From Litorilituus sp. (GTDB taxonomy: Bacteria > Pseudomonadota > Gammaproteobacteria > Enterobacterales > Alteromonadaceae), in the NCBI GenBank assembly GCA_030754235.1, contig JASMAS010000024.1:19398-83397 (forward strand): 64,000 nt of DNA. Reading direction: 5' to 3'. How positions within the stretch are numbered: position 1 is the first letter of the stretch; each line of letters starts with the position of its first letter. A model generated the notes under the pieces. It saw nothing but the letters and a program-made list of their open reading frames with translations, had not been told where the DNA came from and ran no database searches. This document shows, in pieces, positions 1 through 9,731 of the stretch. Position numbers and translations under genes: made by a program.

Positions 1-840
1 ATTGTCGTAATAGGCTGCTTCATTAATAAAGTGAGGGTAAGCTTGATAATCGCCAGTGTAAGATATTTCACTACCATCAAATAAGGTGAAAATAGGATCG
101 CCAAAATTAATGGGTTTAAAGTCATTATCTTGTACATTTTTGTGCACCATACCAATTCGTTCACCGTTCTCATCTAGGGGTAATGTCAGGCTTTCTATGT
201 AGTGATATGCATCGTAGGTTTTAGGTAATTCAGGTAAGTTATTTTTGTTATAAAGCTCAACAAAATCTATTATTGTATGCGTCATTGTTTCCATCCAATC
301 GAGTACATCTTGGCGGATAACTGATTGCGGCTGTGGTCCTATCTCTACGATGACACCTTGGTTTGCAATTGATGCGAGGAAGTAATGCTCTTGCATCGGT
401 ACTTGATCTTCAAACACAATCATAGCTTCTGGCATTTTTGAAAGTACATATGCGCCCATTTTTTTATTAAAATCGTCACACTTTAATAAAATTAGGGTAG
501 GTCCCATATTGCTGGTTGTGTTGTGCAAATCAATGATAAAGTCTGTTTTGGCGTTTCCCTTTGGGCCAAGCTGAGCATTGATAACTTTAGCTCGCGTTTG
601 TTCATAATTAGTAAGTTTAGTATTAACCAAATCATCCTGGCGAAACTGGCGGTTTAAATCGCAATCTAGGTAACGTTTGTTTTCCTGAAAACCTTTAGGG
701 TTGGCAAAAAGTGTCTCAATAACCAAGCTACTTCTATTAAGAAACGCATTGTTTTTATGCCATTTTTTTAATAAATAAATGCCGCTATATTCATTTCCAT
801 GAGTACCGCCTACAACGGCAATATTTTTAATTTTATTCAT
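1..840 (-). CDS. Aspartoacylase / succinylglutamate desuccinylase-family protein (3' end runs off the window)
   Basis: Minus-strand reading from ATG at 840: MNKIKNIAVVGGTHGNEYSGIYLLKKW...LDCDLNRQF...DFIIDLHNTTSNMG; GGTHGNE, DLNR and DLHNTT zinc-peptidase-like motifs typical of AspA/AstE. Confidence 0.85.
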   Translation of the reverse strand, partial: MNKIKNIAVVGGTHGNEYSGIYLLKKWHKNNAFLNRSSLVIETLFANPKGFQENKRYLDCDLNRQFRQDDLVNTKLTNYEQTRAKVINAQLGPKGNAKTDFIIDLHNTTSNMGPTLILLKCDDFNKKMGAYVLSKMPEAMIVFEDQVPMQEHYFLASIANQGVIVEIGPQPQSVIRQDVLDWMETMTHTIIDFVELYNKNNLPELPKTYDAYHYIESLTLPLDENGERIGMVHKNVQDNDFKPINFGDPIFTLFDGSEISYTGDYQAYPHFINEAAYYDN

Positions 841-974
841 TATTTTCTATCCCATTAACGTTATAAGATACTGAAAATTTAAAACATAGTTGTATTAAAG
901 TGTGGGAAATCGATGCTATTCTACCAACATGCTTTCAAGGGGGTTTTTATTTTCTAGCTTGTAATAGGTAAGTC

Positions 975-1472
975 TTAAAAGGTGGTAATCAGCCAATCTT
1001 TATTATCACTAAAATACAGTGTTTTTACCTTTCCTTTACCTTCTATGTTTACCATGTTTATTTGTGTTGGCCAAAGTCCTCTAAGTGAACCATTAAAAAG
1101 CTTAATGCCTTTTAGCTCGGTCGGCAATGAGGTAGCTTGATAAACCCAAAAGAATTTACCTTCTACTTCATGACCGATGGCCGCTAAAGTTAGTTTTTTG
1201 TCTGCTAAAGTTCGAATCAGAAATTGTTTGGCAATATAGTCTGCAAATTGTTGTTGTGTTTTTTTTGAATTAAGAATGTCCGCGTTTTTATCAAATAGTG
1301 ATTGCACACCATGCTCGGTGTCATGTAGGTAAAACCTATGCATGACTTCTAGCTGACCAGAATGCTTATTAAATAATACTGTGGTTTCAGCGGCTTTTTG
1401 TTGGTGGGCAAAAGTTGAATGTGAAAACACCAATAAAAAAGCCGAAAAAATAAGTAAAAAGCTTTTAGGCAT
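975..1472 (-). CDS. Secreted DUF6702-like protein
   Basis: Signal peptide, HRFYLHDTEHG region; stop/start overlap with the upstream M1 peptidase. Confidence 0.6.
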   Translation of the reverse strand: MPKSFLLIFSAFLLVFSHSTFAHQQKAAETTVLFNKHSGQLEVMHRFYLHDTEHGVQSLFDKNADILNSKKTQQQFADYIAKQFLIRTLADKKLTLAAIGHEVEGKFFWVYQATSLPTELKGIKLFNGSLRGLWPTQINMVNIEGKGKVKTLYFSDNKDWLITTF

Positions 1473-3928
1473 TAGTTATCCTTTTTCTTTTCTTCGTCAT
1501 CACTTTTGAGCTTGGTTTTAATGTCTTCCATGATATCGCGTTTAACCTTATCTATACTTTTCTTCGCTTTATATGCTTCAACACGCGAAGGGATAATTTG
1601 ACGGGGGTAATGATTATTTTGTACATCTACATCAGCTGTTTCCCAGCCTGGATCTACGGCGACACTGGTAAGTTCTTTATCTTTGTTAGTGACAATGAGT
1701 TTACGCACCGCTTTAGGCGTACGACGCCAAATTTCTGCAGGAATATATTGGCTTTCTTTACTGCCATCTGTGAAGGTCAACTCAAGTAGAATAGGCATAA
1801 TTAATCCGCCTATATTTGAAAATTCTAACACATAGTAGTTCTTATCTTCTTTGAGGGCACGTTGTAAAGTTTTTCGTTCCCAAGGTTTGAGACCCTTAAT
1901 AAATTTATTATATTGATTACGCTCTTTATTGGTTACTGTGAAACGATCATTTTCATCATAAAAATCTCTAATATCAGGATTACGATCGACCCACAGTTCT
2001 TTTCCTTCAGCCTTGTTGCGTTCAACAAAAAGTGAAGAAGGTTTATCTAGTTCAATTTGACGTAAGCGCCCATAATCAATATCAGGGTTTTTTGTATCTA
2101 AGCGCATTTTGTAAACTTTATCTATTGAAATGTCTACGTGATCGGTTGAGTAGAACCAACCGCGCCAAAACCAGTCGAGATCAACGCCCGAAGCTTCTTC
2201 TATTGTTCTGAAAAAATCTGACGGCGTAGGGCGTTTAAACTTCCAACGTTGAGCATACTCTTTAAAGGCAAAGTCAAATAACTCACGACCTAAAATCACT
2301 TCGCGTAAAATATTCAACGCAGCAGCAGGCTTAGTATAAGCATTTGGCCCTAAACGAAGTACGCTGTCTGACTGGGTCATAATAGGTACTTGGTTTTGTG
2401 ATTTCATGTAGCCGGTAATATCACGGGGTTCAACACCCCATGGAATAGTAGGATCCCACTCACGACCCGCCACACCGTCTAAAAAGCTATTTAAGCCTTC
2501 GTCCATCCAAGTCCACTGGCGCTCGTCTGAATTAACAACCATAGGGAAATAGATGTGCCCCACCTCATGAATAACAACTCCTATTAAGAAGCGTTTTTCA
2601 GCCTGAGAATAAGTACGAGAACCATCATCTTGTAATTCAGTACGCGGGCCATTAAATGTGATCATAGGGTACTCCATACCACCTACAGGGCCATTAACTG
2701 ATTGTGCCGTAGGGTAGGGGTAATCAAACGAGTAGCGTGAATACACTTCCATTGTATGTATAATTGACTCCGTTGAATATTTTTTCCAGAGGTCACCACC
2801 TTCTTTCGGGTAAAAAGACATTGCCATTACTTGTGGCATATCGTGACCACCTTGCTGATAGCCTTTAGCATCCCACATGAACTTTCGTGATGAAGCCCAA
2901 GCGAAATCACGCACTTTTTCCGCTTTAAATATCCAAGTCTTACGTTCCTTGGTACCCTCTTTTTCGTTTTCTAATGCCTCTTTTTCTGTCACTATAAATA
3001 CGGGACGTTTAGCCTTCTTTGCTTGTGCTAATCGTTTACGTTGCTTTTTGCTGAGGACCTCTTTAGGATTCGTCAATACGCCGGTAGAGCTGACAATATG
3101 ATCGGCAGGCACATTAATCTCTACTTCATAGTCACCAAACTCAAGTGTAAACTCACCTCTACCTAAAAATTCTTTATTGTTCCAACCTTCATAATCAGTA
3201 TAGGCATGTAAGCGGGGAAACCATTGCGCTAATAAGAAAATGTCGTTGCCACCTTGGCGGGCATCATCAGCAAAATGTTCATAGCCCGAGCGTGCAGATA
3301 CGGCATCTTCTTCAACAATGTTAAAAGCGAAATCAATTGAAAACTCAACATCGTCACCTGACTTCAATGGTTTAGGTAAATCAATTCGCATTTGTGTGCC
3401 AACCACGGTAAAGTCCATCGCTTGGTCACGGTGGTCTTTTACGGCATCGATTTGATAACCTAGCTCATTATCAGCCATAAATTGTTGGCGACGTAATTCA
3501 CCTAAGCTAATTTTAGCTGGCGTTTGGGTATCACCTGCTTTGGTGTATGGGCCTCTACGACCAATACCCGCAAAATTATTTGCGGCATTTGCTATTGAAT
3601 CATCTTTAAAAATGTTTTGGTCTAACTGTACCCATAAATACTTAAGTCTATAGGGTGAGTTGTTTTGATAAGTGATTTTTTCGCTACCTGTTAGACGACG
3701 CTTTTCTTCATCAAGTGAAACTTTAATTTTATAGTCTACTTGTTGTTGCCAATAGTTTTCACCGGGCTCACCTGCAGCGTTGCGATATACGTTAGGGGTT
3801 GGCAAAACCTCTTCAAGTTGTCTGAACTTGTCTTCAAAGTCACCCTTGCTCTGCTTAACGGCGGCGGCACTGGCGGTATAAGCTAAAGTCAATGACAAAA
3901 GCAGAGCGGTAATTATGGAATTTTTCAT
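1472..3928 (-). CDS. M1-family metallopeptidase (secreted)
   Basis: Signal peptide; VIHEVGHIYFP (HExxH-like HEVGH) and WMDEGLNSFLDG motifs, GGMEYPM exopeptidase-like motif. Confidence 0.85.
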   Translation of the reverse strand: MKNSIITALLLSLTLAYTASAAAVKQSKGDFEDKFRQLEEVLPTPNVYRNAAGEPGENYWQQQVDYKIKVSLDEEKRRLTGSEKITYQNNSPYRLKYLWVQLDQNIFKDDSIANAANNFAGIGRRGPYTKAGDTQTPAKISLGELRRQQFMADNELGYQIDAVKDHRDQAMDFTVVGTQMRIDLPKPLKSGDDVEFSIDFAFNIVEEDAVSARSGYEHFADDARQGGNDIFLLAQWFPRLHAYTDYEGWNNKEFLGRGEFTLEFGDYEVEINVPADHIVSSTGVLTNPKEVLSKKQRKRLAQAKKAKRPVFIVTEKEALENEKEGTKERKTWIFKAEKVRDFAWASSRKFMWDAKGYQQGGHDMPQVMAMSFYPKEGGDLWKKYSTESIIHTMEVYSRYSFDYPYPTAQSVNGPVGGMEYPMITFNGPRTELQDDGSRTYSQAEKRFLIGVVIHEVGHIYFPMVVNSDERQWTWMDEGLNSFLDGVAGREWDPTIPWGVEPRDITGYMKSQNQVPIMTQSDSVLRLGPNAYTKPAAALNILREVILGRELFDFAFKEYAQRWKFKRPTPSDFFRTIEEASGVDLDWFWRGWFYSTDHVDISIDKVYKMRLDTKNPDIDYGRLRQIELDKPSSLFVERNKAEGKELWVDRNPDIRDFYDENDRFTVTNKERNQYNKFIKGLKPWERKTLQRALKEDKNYYVLEFSNIGGLIMPILLELTFTDGSKESQYIPAEIWRRTPKAVRKLIVTNKDKELTSVAVDPGWETADVDVQNNHYPRQIIPSRVEAYKAKKSIDKVKRDIMEDIKTKLKSDDEEKKKDN

Positions 3929-4557
3929 ATTATTTACGTTATCGTTTTATTTATATTGCTTGTTTGGAGGAAGTCTTAGAGGTCATCTTATAAACTTATA
4001 CTCAGTTTTGGTAAGATAGGTTGAAATCACGACGTTTGTTCTATTGTATTTATTTTATTGCCAACAGTTTTATTAAATTGGCGCATCTTTGTTTTTCATG
4101 CAGTAGTGATTTATATTCCATCTTAATATTGTGATAATATAACATCGTTATTGTGGGTGCAATATTTTAGAAAAATTCAGGCGATTTTTGGGGTATTAAT
4201 CAGGAGAAGTATGGAAGGCTGTTACTTTCAGCAATCAATTGCTGGTATGTGAACATTTTTCAACTCTAATGGATACCTTACATTCATAAATCTGTCAGCT
4301 TAGCTTGACATTAGCGAGCTGAGAAAAAATAAAATGACTTAAACATAGTTATGCTATATTTCATTAATGTTGAGCGGTTATCAGTTCACTAATGAACTCC
4401 TAAAGGTCTAGCTTAAAGGACTTACATGCCTTACCTTTAAGCCTTTTAATTCTCGCTAAGTGCTCAATGAATTAATGGACTTGCTATAAACTTAATCGTT
4501 ATTGCTATTGGGCACTTTTATGAAAATACAAGGTTATCATTGACAGTTATGACACTG

Positions 4558-4923
4558 TTATTCTGGCATTTGAGAAGAGTGATGTTCGATAATCTTCCAT
4601 TCACCTTCTAGTAATTGATAGACATAACTAAAGCGCGCTTTAATGTGTGTACTGTCTTTTAATGAAAATGAATAAATACCTGAATTAATAACAAGTTCAT
4701 TAAATATTCGAATATTTTGTTCTATTAATTCCCCTTTGGGTTCATTAGCGAGGAATTGCACAAAGTAATCTTCGATTTCATCATGATTGTGGCGTATTTC
4801 ATTAGAAATGGTTGGCAATAAAATGGCATCGCTTGCATATAAAGCCGTAAGCGCTTTTGGATTTCCTGAGCTTAATGCTTCATTCCACAAGTTAAATAGT
4901 TTACTTACCTCTTGATTTGACAA
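4558..4923 (-). CDS. NTF2-like SgcJ/EcaC-family protein, iota-carbonic-anhydrase-like (HHSSxMP C-terminus)
   Basis: 121 aa; LYASDAILLPTISNEIR...SGIYSFSL...ARFSYVY...WKIIEHHSSQMPE matches the CaMKII-AD/iota-CA style fold and HHHSSxMP signature in all but the first His. Confidence 0.7.
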   Translation of the reverse strand: MSNQEVSKLFNLWNEALSSGNPKALTALYASDAILLPTISNEIRHNHDEIEDYFVQFLANEPKGELIEQNIRIFNELVINSGIYSFSLKDSTHIKARFSYVYQLLEGEWKIIEHHSSQMPE

Positions 4924-4945
4924 AATATTTATCCTCTTTAATTAC

Positions 4946-6184
4946 TTATTTTTTAAGGTTCGCCTCTTTAAAGGCGATCAATGAAGGGGGAAAGGCAGCC
5001 AACATCGTTAAAAACAATAATATACCAAGGGTATAAAGGGTCTTAATAGACAAAATGTTCACCCCAACTGACAGGCTGTATTGTGTTAATAAATAGGTTT
5101 TTGAAAAAACCAAGCCAAGTGTTAGAAATATGAGTGAAATTGCAGTGCTTATGGTGGTGATTAACAATGCTTCAGCTTCTATAATCCAGTAGATATAAAA
5201 TGGTGACGCACCCAGTATGCGCAGTAGTTGAATTTCTTGTCGACGTTCTCGAATTGATGCTATTAACATTGCGCTTAAACCAAAGAGCGTTGAGATGATC
5301 ACTAATGCGGAAACGAGTTGTAAGGTGTTTTCAGCAACGGTAAGTGTTTGCCAAAGCTGTGCAAGTGCTACACCGGGCAGAATTGCCATTAACGGTTCGT
5401 GGGGTGCAGTATTAATTTTTCGCTGAAATTGAAACGTTTTCATTCGAGATTTTAAACTCACCATGACTGCTGTGACGGATTTGGGCTGTAGCTCATGATA
5501 TTTAATGTGTTGAAGGGGAGTATTAGCGGAGAATTTATTACGAGCTAGTGTAGGTAAATGTAAAACTTCAAGCCCTTGCAAACTAACATGCAACGTCTGA
5601 TCAACAGGGGTTCCTGTTGCCTGTAATATCCCTACAATACGAAAGGGGTTATCTTTATGATTAGTAAAACTTGTGCGACCTATACCATGGGCTAAGATAA
5701 TTTGATCGCCGATTTGATAATTCAATTTTCTCGCTATTTCTGCACCAATAACTATATCAAATATTCCCGCAAATGGATTACCATGGGCAAAGCTAAGGGG
5801 CTGTTTTGTCCCATAACTAAAATGTTTAAAATATTCTGTAGTTGTCCCTAATACCTTATAGCCTTGATGTGAGTCGCCTAAAGAGATCGGAAATGACCAA
5901 CTCACTGAAGGGTCTTTGCTCAGCTCTAGATAAGATTGCCAACTCATATTGTTGGTGGGTTTGCCCATTCTAAACACGGAGTACAGTAATAAGTTTAGCT
6001 CTCCACTGCGAGCACCTACAATTAAATCAACACCAGAAACACTACTAGCAAAACTGGCTTTGGCTTGATCTCTAATATGTTCAACACCAAACATGACTAG
6101 CATACTGATGCTCAATGCAACGGTGGTTAACAGCACAGAGCCTTTACGATATAACAAGCTTTTTGACGTGAGTTGAAAAAACAT
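4946..6184 (-). CDS. ABC transporter permease, FtsX/MacB-like
   Basis: 412 aa, N-terminal TM, periplasmic domain, three C-terminal TMs with IRERRQEIQLLRILGAS motif. Confidence 0.85.
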   Translation of the reverse strand: MFFQLTSKSLLYRKGSVLLTTVALSISMLVMFGVEHIRDQAKASFASSVSGVDLIVGARSGELNLLLYSVFRMGKPTNNMSWQSYLELSKDPSVSWSFPISLGDSHQGYKVLGTTTEYFKHFSYGTKQPLSFAHGNPFAGIFDIVIGAEIARKLNYQIGDQIILAHGIGRTSFTNHKDNPFRIVGILQATGTPVDQTLHVSLQGLEVLHLPTLARNKFSANTPLQHIKYHELQPKSVTAVMVSLKSRMKTFQFQRKINTAPHEPLMAILPGVALAQLWQTLTVAENTLQLVSALVIISTLFGLSAMLIASIRERRQEIQLLRILGASPFYIYWIIEAEALLITTISTAISLIFLTLGLVFSKTYLLTQYSLSVGVNILSIKTLYTLGILLFLTMLAAFPPSLIAFKEANLKK

Positions 6185-6867
6185 TAGTTTATAACTTTTG
6201 CCGAATTTATTTGAGCCAGTGCTATGCTTATGTCAAAGTGCTGGCATAAGCTCATGTCATGGCTTACAAAAAGTAAAGTTGAACCATATTTTTTACATAA
6301 CGAGGTTAACAGTGAAATAAAATTATCCCTTGAAGCTTGATCAAGCGAGGAAGTTGGCTCATCTGCAATGATGAGTTTTGGTTTGTTTATCAAGGCTCGA
6401 GCGATACTTACTCGTTGTTGTTGTCCTACACTCAATTGATTAACTGGTCGATACCAGTCTTGTGATGTGAGATTTAGAGTAAGCAGAAGAGCGTGTACTT
6501 TTGGTAAAAAATCTGCCTCGTGAGCACTAGAGGAGAAATGCCTTGCTAATTTAATGTTATCAATAGCATTTAAATACTCTATTAAATTAAATTGCTGGAA
6601 AATATAACCGATATGCTCTGCTCGGTATTTGTCCTTTTGGCGAGTACTCATCATGTCAAATGACTTACCTAACACTCTAATATTACCTAAATTAGCTGTT
6701 TGTAAACCACAAATAAGGTTAAGCAAAGTTGATTTTCCACTGCCAGAAGGGCCATGAATAAATAACTGTTCACCTTGTTTTACATGCCAGTGAACTATTT
6801 TTAAAATGTTTTTTTTAGGACTGATTGAGTAAGAAAACTCAACATTTTTCATTTCGATGGCATTCAA
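6184..6867 (-). CDS. ABC transporter ATP-binding protein (LolD/MacB-like)
   Basis: Walker A GPSGSGKSTLLN, signature LSVGQQQRVSIARAL, Walker B LIIADEPTS. Confidence 0.92.
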   Translation of the reverse strand: MNAIEMKNVEFSYSISPKKNILKIVHWHVKQGEQLFIHGPSGSGKSTLLNLICGLQTANLGNIRVLGKSFDMMSTRQKDKYRAEHIGYIFQQFNLIEYLNAIDNIKLARHFSSSAHEADFLPKVHALLLTLNLTSQDWYRPVNQLSVGQQQRVSIARALINKPKLIIADEPTSSLDQASRDNFISLLTSLCKKYGSTLLFVSHDMSLCQHFDISIALAQINSAKVIN

Positions 6868-6901
6868 AGTATAGTTATTTAGAGTACTACTGTTTAAACT
6901 G

Positions 6902-6922
6902 TAGTGTTATAATATAACACTA
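6902..6922. promoter_or_regulatory. Zur-box-like palindrome TAGTGTTATAATATAACACTA
   Basis: 21-bp palindrome perfect around one central base; contains TGTTATAnTATAACA, the core of the gammaproteobacterial Zur consensus; lies 34 bp upstream of the ABC ATPase start and ~80 bp upstream of the divergent DUF3299 gene. Confidence 0.75.
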
Positions 6923-7001
6923 ATAAAGTGTTGTAAAATACACTTAATGTCTTTTTTCTAAACTTATTCGCGTAAGTTATTCATGGCTTTGTAGGTTATA
7001 G

Positions 7002-7670
7002 GTGTGTTCGATGAAGTTATTGGCTCTATGGTGTTGCTTATTTATTTTGTTGGGATGTGAAAAAACGAAATCACAAGATGGTATTCCTAGCATATCGGCA
7101 GGAGAAACCTCAATGACCTCTGAGCGTATGGGTAGCATGCTACCTAATAATCAACCAACAATCACATCAAATAAATTTATGACTATAGCGTGGGAAAACC
7201 TTATTCCAAAAGAAGATTTAGAGGCAATATTAAACCCTCCAGATTATATTGTTCAAGTGGTGGATGGCTCAGTTGAAGATCAAATTACTAATGCAGTTCA
7301 AAGTAGCATGAACAATGATCAAGTTGCTGGAGAAGTATACGAGCAAGCATTGAACTCAACCACCATAATTAAGGCTATGGATGGTAAGTACATACGTATT
7401 CCTGGTTTTGTTGTTCCCGTTGAGTTTACTAATGAAAAGCAAATTTCCAGTTTTTTTTTAGTCCCTTATTTTGGTGCGTGTTTGCATATGCCACCTCCTC
7501 CCCCTAATCAAATTATTTATATAGAGTCAGAGCAGGCTATTTCGCTGGAAAGTTTATACGATCCTGTTTGGGTATCGGGAAAGCTATCAGCGGAACTGTT
7601 TGAAGACCAAATTGCTACTTCAGCCTATACCATGCAACTTGAGAAGTTAGTTTTGTATTACCCGAAGTAA
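7002..7670 (+). CDS. DUF3299-domain lipoprotein
   Basis: Lipobox LLGCEK; YIRIPGFVVPVEF...FFLVPYFGACLHMPPPPPNQ typical of DUF3299; start may be ATG at 7011. Confidence 0.82.
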   Translation: MCSMKLLALWCCLFILLGCEKTKSQDGIPSISAGETSMTSERMGSMLPNNQPTITSNKFMTIAWENLIPKEDLEAILNPPDYIVQVVDGSVEDQITNAVQSSMNNDQVAGEVYEQALNSTTIIKAMDGKYIRIPGFVVPVEFTNEKQISSFFLVPYFGACLHMPPPPPNQIIYIESEQAISLESLYDPVWVSGKLSAELFEDQIATSAYTMQLEKLVLYYPK

Positions 7671-7756
7671 CAGCCTTAATGTTTCTTAAAACAACAGGTT
7701 AGCTTGTTTCTTAATAAAATGGATAGCTTCATCCAATGGTGGTAATGTTTGGCTTT

Positions 7757-9088
7757 TTACTGAAATATTAATCGTTTTGCAGCACCTGGAATATGGTGAA
7801 TATTTTCGCCATCAAAAACTTGATGGCCATTGACCCATGTTGATTTGATTGTTGATGAAAAGGTGTGACCATCAAATGGTGTCCAAGCACAATGATATCG
7901 ACTATTTTTATGTGTTTGCTGCGTTGTTTTTTGTGGGTCAACTAAGACGATATCTGCAAAGTAGCCTTCACGTAAAAAACCACGGTCAAGAATCTTGTAA
8001 CGTATTGCAGGATTATGGGCGACTTTTTCTACTACTTGATTTAGGCTGATTTTTCCTTGTGCCACATGATCGAGTAATGAGAGTAATGCACTTTCAACTA
8101 AAGGCAAGCCTGCGGGTGATTGAATATAATCTACTTGCTTTTCTGCCCATGTATGCGGCGCATGATCGGTGGCAATAATATCAATTTGACCTGTGTGTAG
8201 AGCATTCATCAGAGCATCTCTATCGGCGCGATTTTTAATGGCAGGATTACATTTAATCAAATTACCTTTTGCTTGGTAATCCTCTTCGCTAAACCATAGA
8301 TGATGAACACAAGCTTCTGCCGTGATATTTTTGCCAGTGATTGATCCAGGCTCAAATAGTGATAGCTCTTTTTCGCTAGTAATATGCAATACATGCAATT
8401 GAGAGCCAAATTTTTTTGCTAAATTTACTGCATAAGAAGATGAAGTATAACACGCCTGCTCATCTCGAATAAGAGGATGATCATGAATATCTAGAGTTGT
8501 TTTTAATTGCAGTAAGCGTTTTTGGTTCTCTGCAATAATAGGGCTACTTTCACAGTGGGTGACAATGATCGCAGGACTTTGTGCAAAGATATTGTCTAAC
8601 GCTTTGGGGTGCTCTACCAGTAAATCACCTGTTGATGCACCCATAAAAACTTTAACACCGCAGTGCTTTTTGGGGTCGAGTTTTTTAATTTCATCTAGGT
8701 TTGCCTCTGTTGCGCCAAGGTAAAAAGAATAGTTTGCCAATGACATTTGCTGAGCGATGGTAAATTTAGCTTCGAGTGCATTAATATCTGTTGTTGCTGG
8801 GCTTACATTTGGCATCTCCATAAAGCTTGTGATCCCGCCGGCAATTGCAGCGCTAGATTCGGATGCAATGGTACCTTTGTGGGTTAATCCCGGCTCCCTA
8901 AAGTGTACCTGATCATCAATCATTCCGGGCAACAACAAATTTCCAGATGCTTCAATCACTTTATCGTTAGCTGTCGCTGAAATCTGGGTAGCTATTTTAT
9001 CAATTCTTTCATTTTTAATACGGAGATCAGCAACATATTGCTCACCTTCATTTATCAGTTGTGCATTTTTGATCAAAGTAGTGTTCAC
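7757..9088 (-). CDS. Dihydroorotase, class I-like amidohydrolase with QxH instead of HxH
   Basis: LPGMIDDQVHFREPGLTHKGTI, GVKVFMGASTGD, VTHCESS, LHVLHITSEKE, ATDHAPHTW. Confidence 0.88.
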   Translation of the reverse strand: MNTTLIKNAQLINEGEQYVADLRIKNERIDKIATQISATANDKVIEASGNLLLPGMIDDQVHFREPGLTHKGTIASESSAAIAGGITSFMEMPNVSPATTDINALEAKFTIAQQMSLANYSFYLGATEANLDEIKKLDPKKHCGVKVFMGASTGDLLVEHPKALDNIFAQSPAIIVTHCESSPIIAENQKRLLQLKTTLDIHDHPLIRDEQACYTSSSYAVNLAKKFGSQLHVLHITSEKELSLFEPGSITGKNITAEACVHHLWFSEEDYQAKGNLIKCNPAIKNRADRDALMNALHTGQIDIIATDHAPHTWAEKQVDYIQSPAGLPLVESALLSLLDHVAQGKISLNQVVEKVAHNPAIRYKILDRGFLREGYFADIVLVDPQKTTQQTHKNSRYHCAWTPFDGHTFSSTIKSTWVNGHQVFDGENIHHIPGAAKRLIFQ

Positions 9089-9164
9089 TAGTTATTCTCC
9101 TTTATAGACGGCAAACCGGTCGCCAACGTACCGGTATTGTGTATTTTCTTGGTGATGAAATCAT

Positions 9165-9731
9165 TTATTGCCAAGACAAAACATTTTCTGTAGCTGTTAA
9201 GCTAACTGCACCTTGTTGTGAATCAGTAACCCATATTGCACTAATCTTTTTGATGTTTGGGTGGTACTCAAATATAGTGACCGCCGCAGAAGAAATGTCA
9301 GTTAATGAGAGGCAGTGTAATGTGTAATCGATGATAACTTCGGTGTGCTCTGTATGAAATGTATGGTTATTGTTAACATCGTTAGTTAAAGGTAACAATG
9401 CGTCCATATTAATGTGAGTATTAATTAATTTACACGACGCTTTAGATAAGGTGATTATGTTATTAATTTCAGTAAAAGTTTTTTTGATTTTATTAAGTTT
9501 AGCTATTTCTTCTGGTGTTTGAGCACGATGCTCAAAACCAACTAGACTATACGCGGGAGCCGTTAAGCTGATTAATAAGTAATTAGTTTCAATAGCTAAG
9601 GTTAATTGAGCCAAGCCATGGACATGTGCATTTTGACTATGATTTGAATGTTCATTTGCTATTGAGGGGCTCGTTATAATTAAATATATGAGTAAAGAAA
9701 TTTTACACATAATAGTAAGTAAAGCGTGCAT
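9165..9731 (-). CDS. DUF2796 / ZrgA-family zinc uptake-associated periplasmic protein
   Basis: Signal peptide then HSNHSQNAHVHGLAQLTLAIE, characteristic of DUF2796. Confidence 0.82.
   Translation of the reverse strand: MHALLTIMCKISLLIYLIITSPSIANEHSNHSQNAHVHGLAQLTLAIETNYLLISLTAPAYSLVGFEHRAQTPEEIAKLNKIKKTFTEINNIITLSKASCKLINTHINMDALLPLTNDVNNNHTFHTEHTEVIIDYTLHCLSLTDISSAAVTIFEYHPNIKKISAIWVTDSQQGAVSLTATENVLSWQ

Noticed and set aside
1598-3101. Plus-strand ORFs (63 and 74 aa) opposite the M1 peptidase
   Set aside because: Antisense to a well-supported long CDS, no family signal; the same reasoning removes most short ORFs opposite degQ, rpoD, fadH, the RND pump and the 1635-aa gene
9139-9327. 62-aa plus-strand ORF between dihydroorotase and DUF2796 genes
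   Set aside because: Mostly overlaps the DUF2796 gene on the opposite strand; no recognisable features
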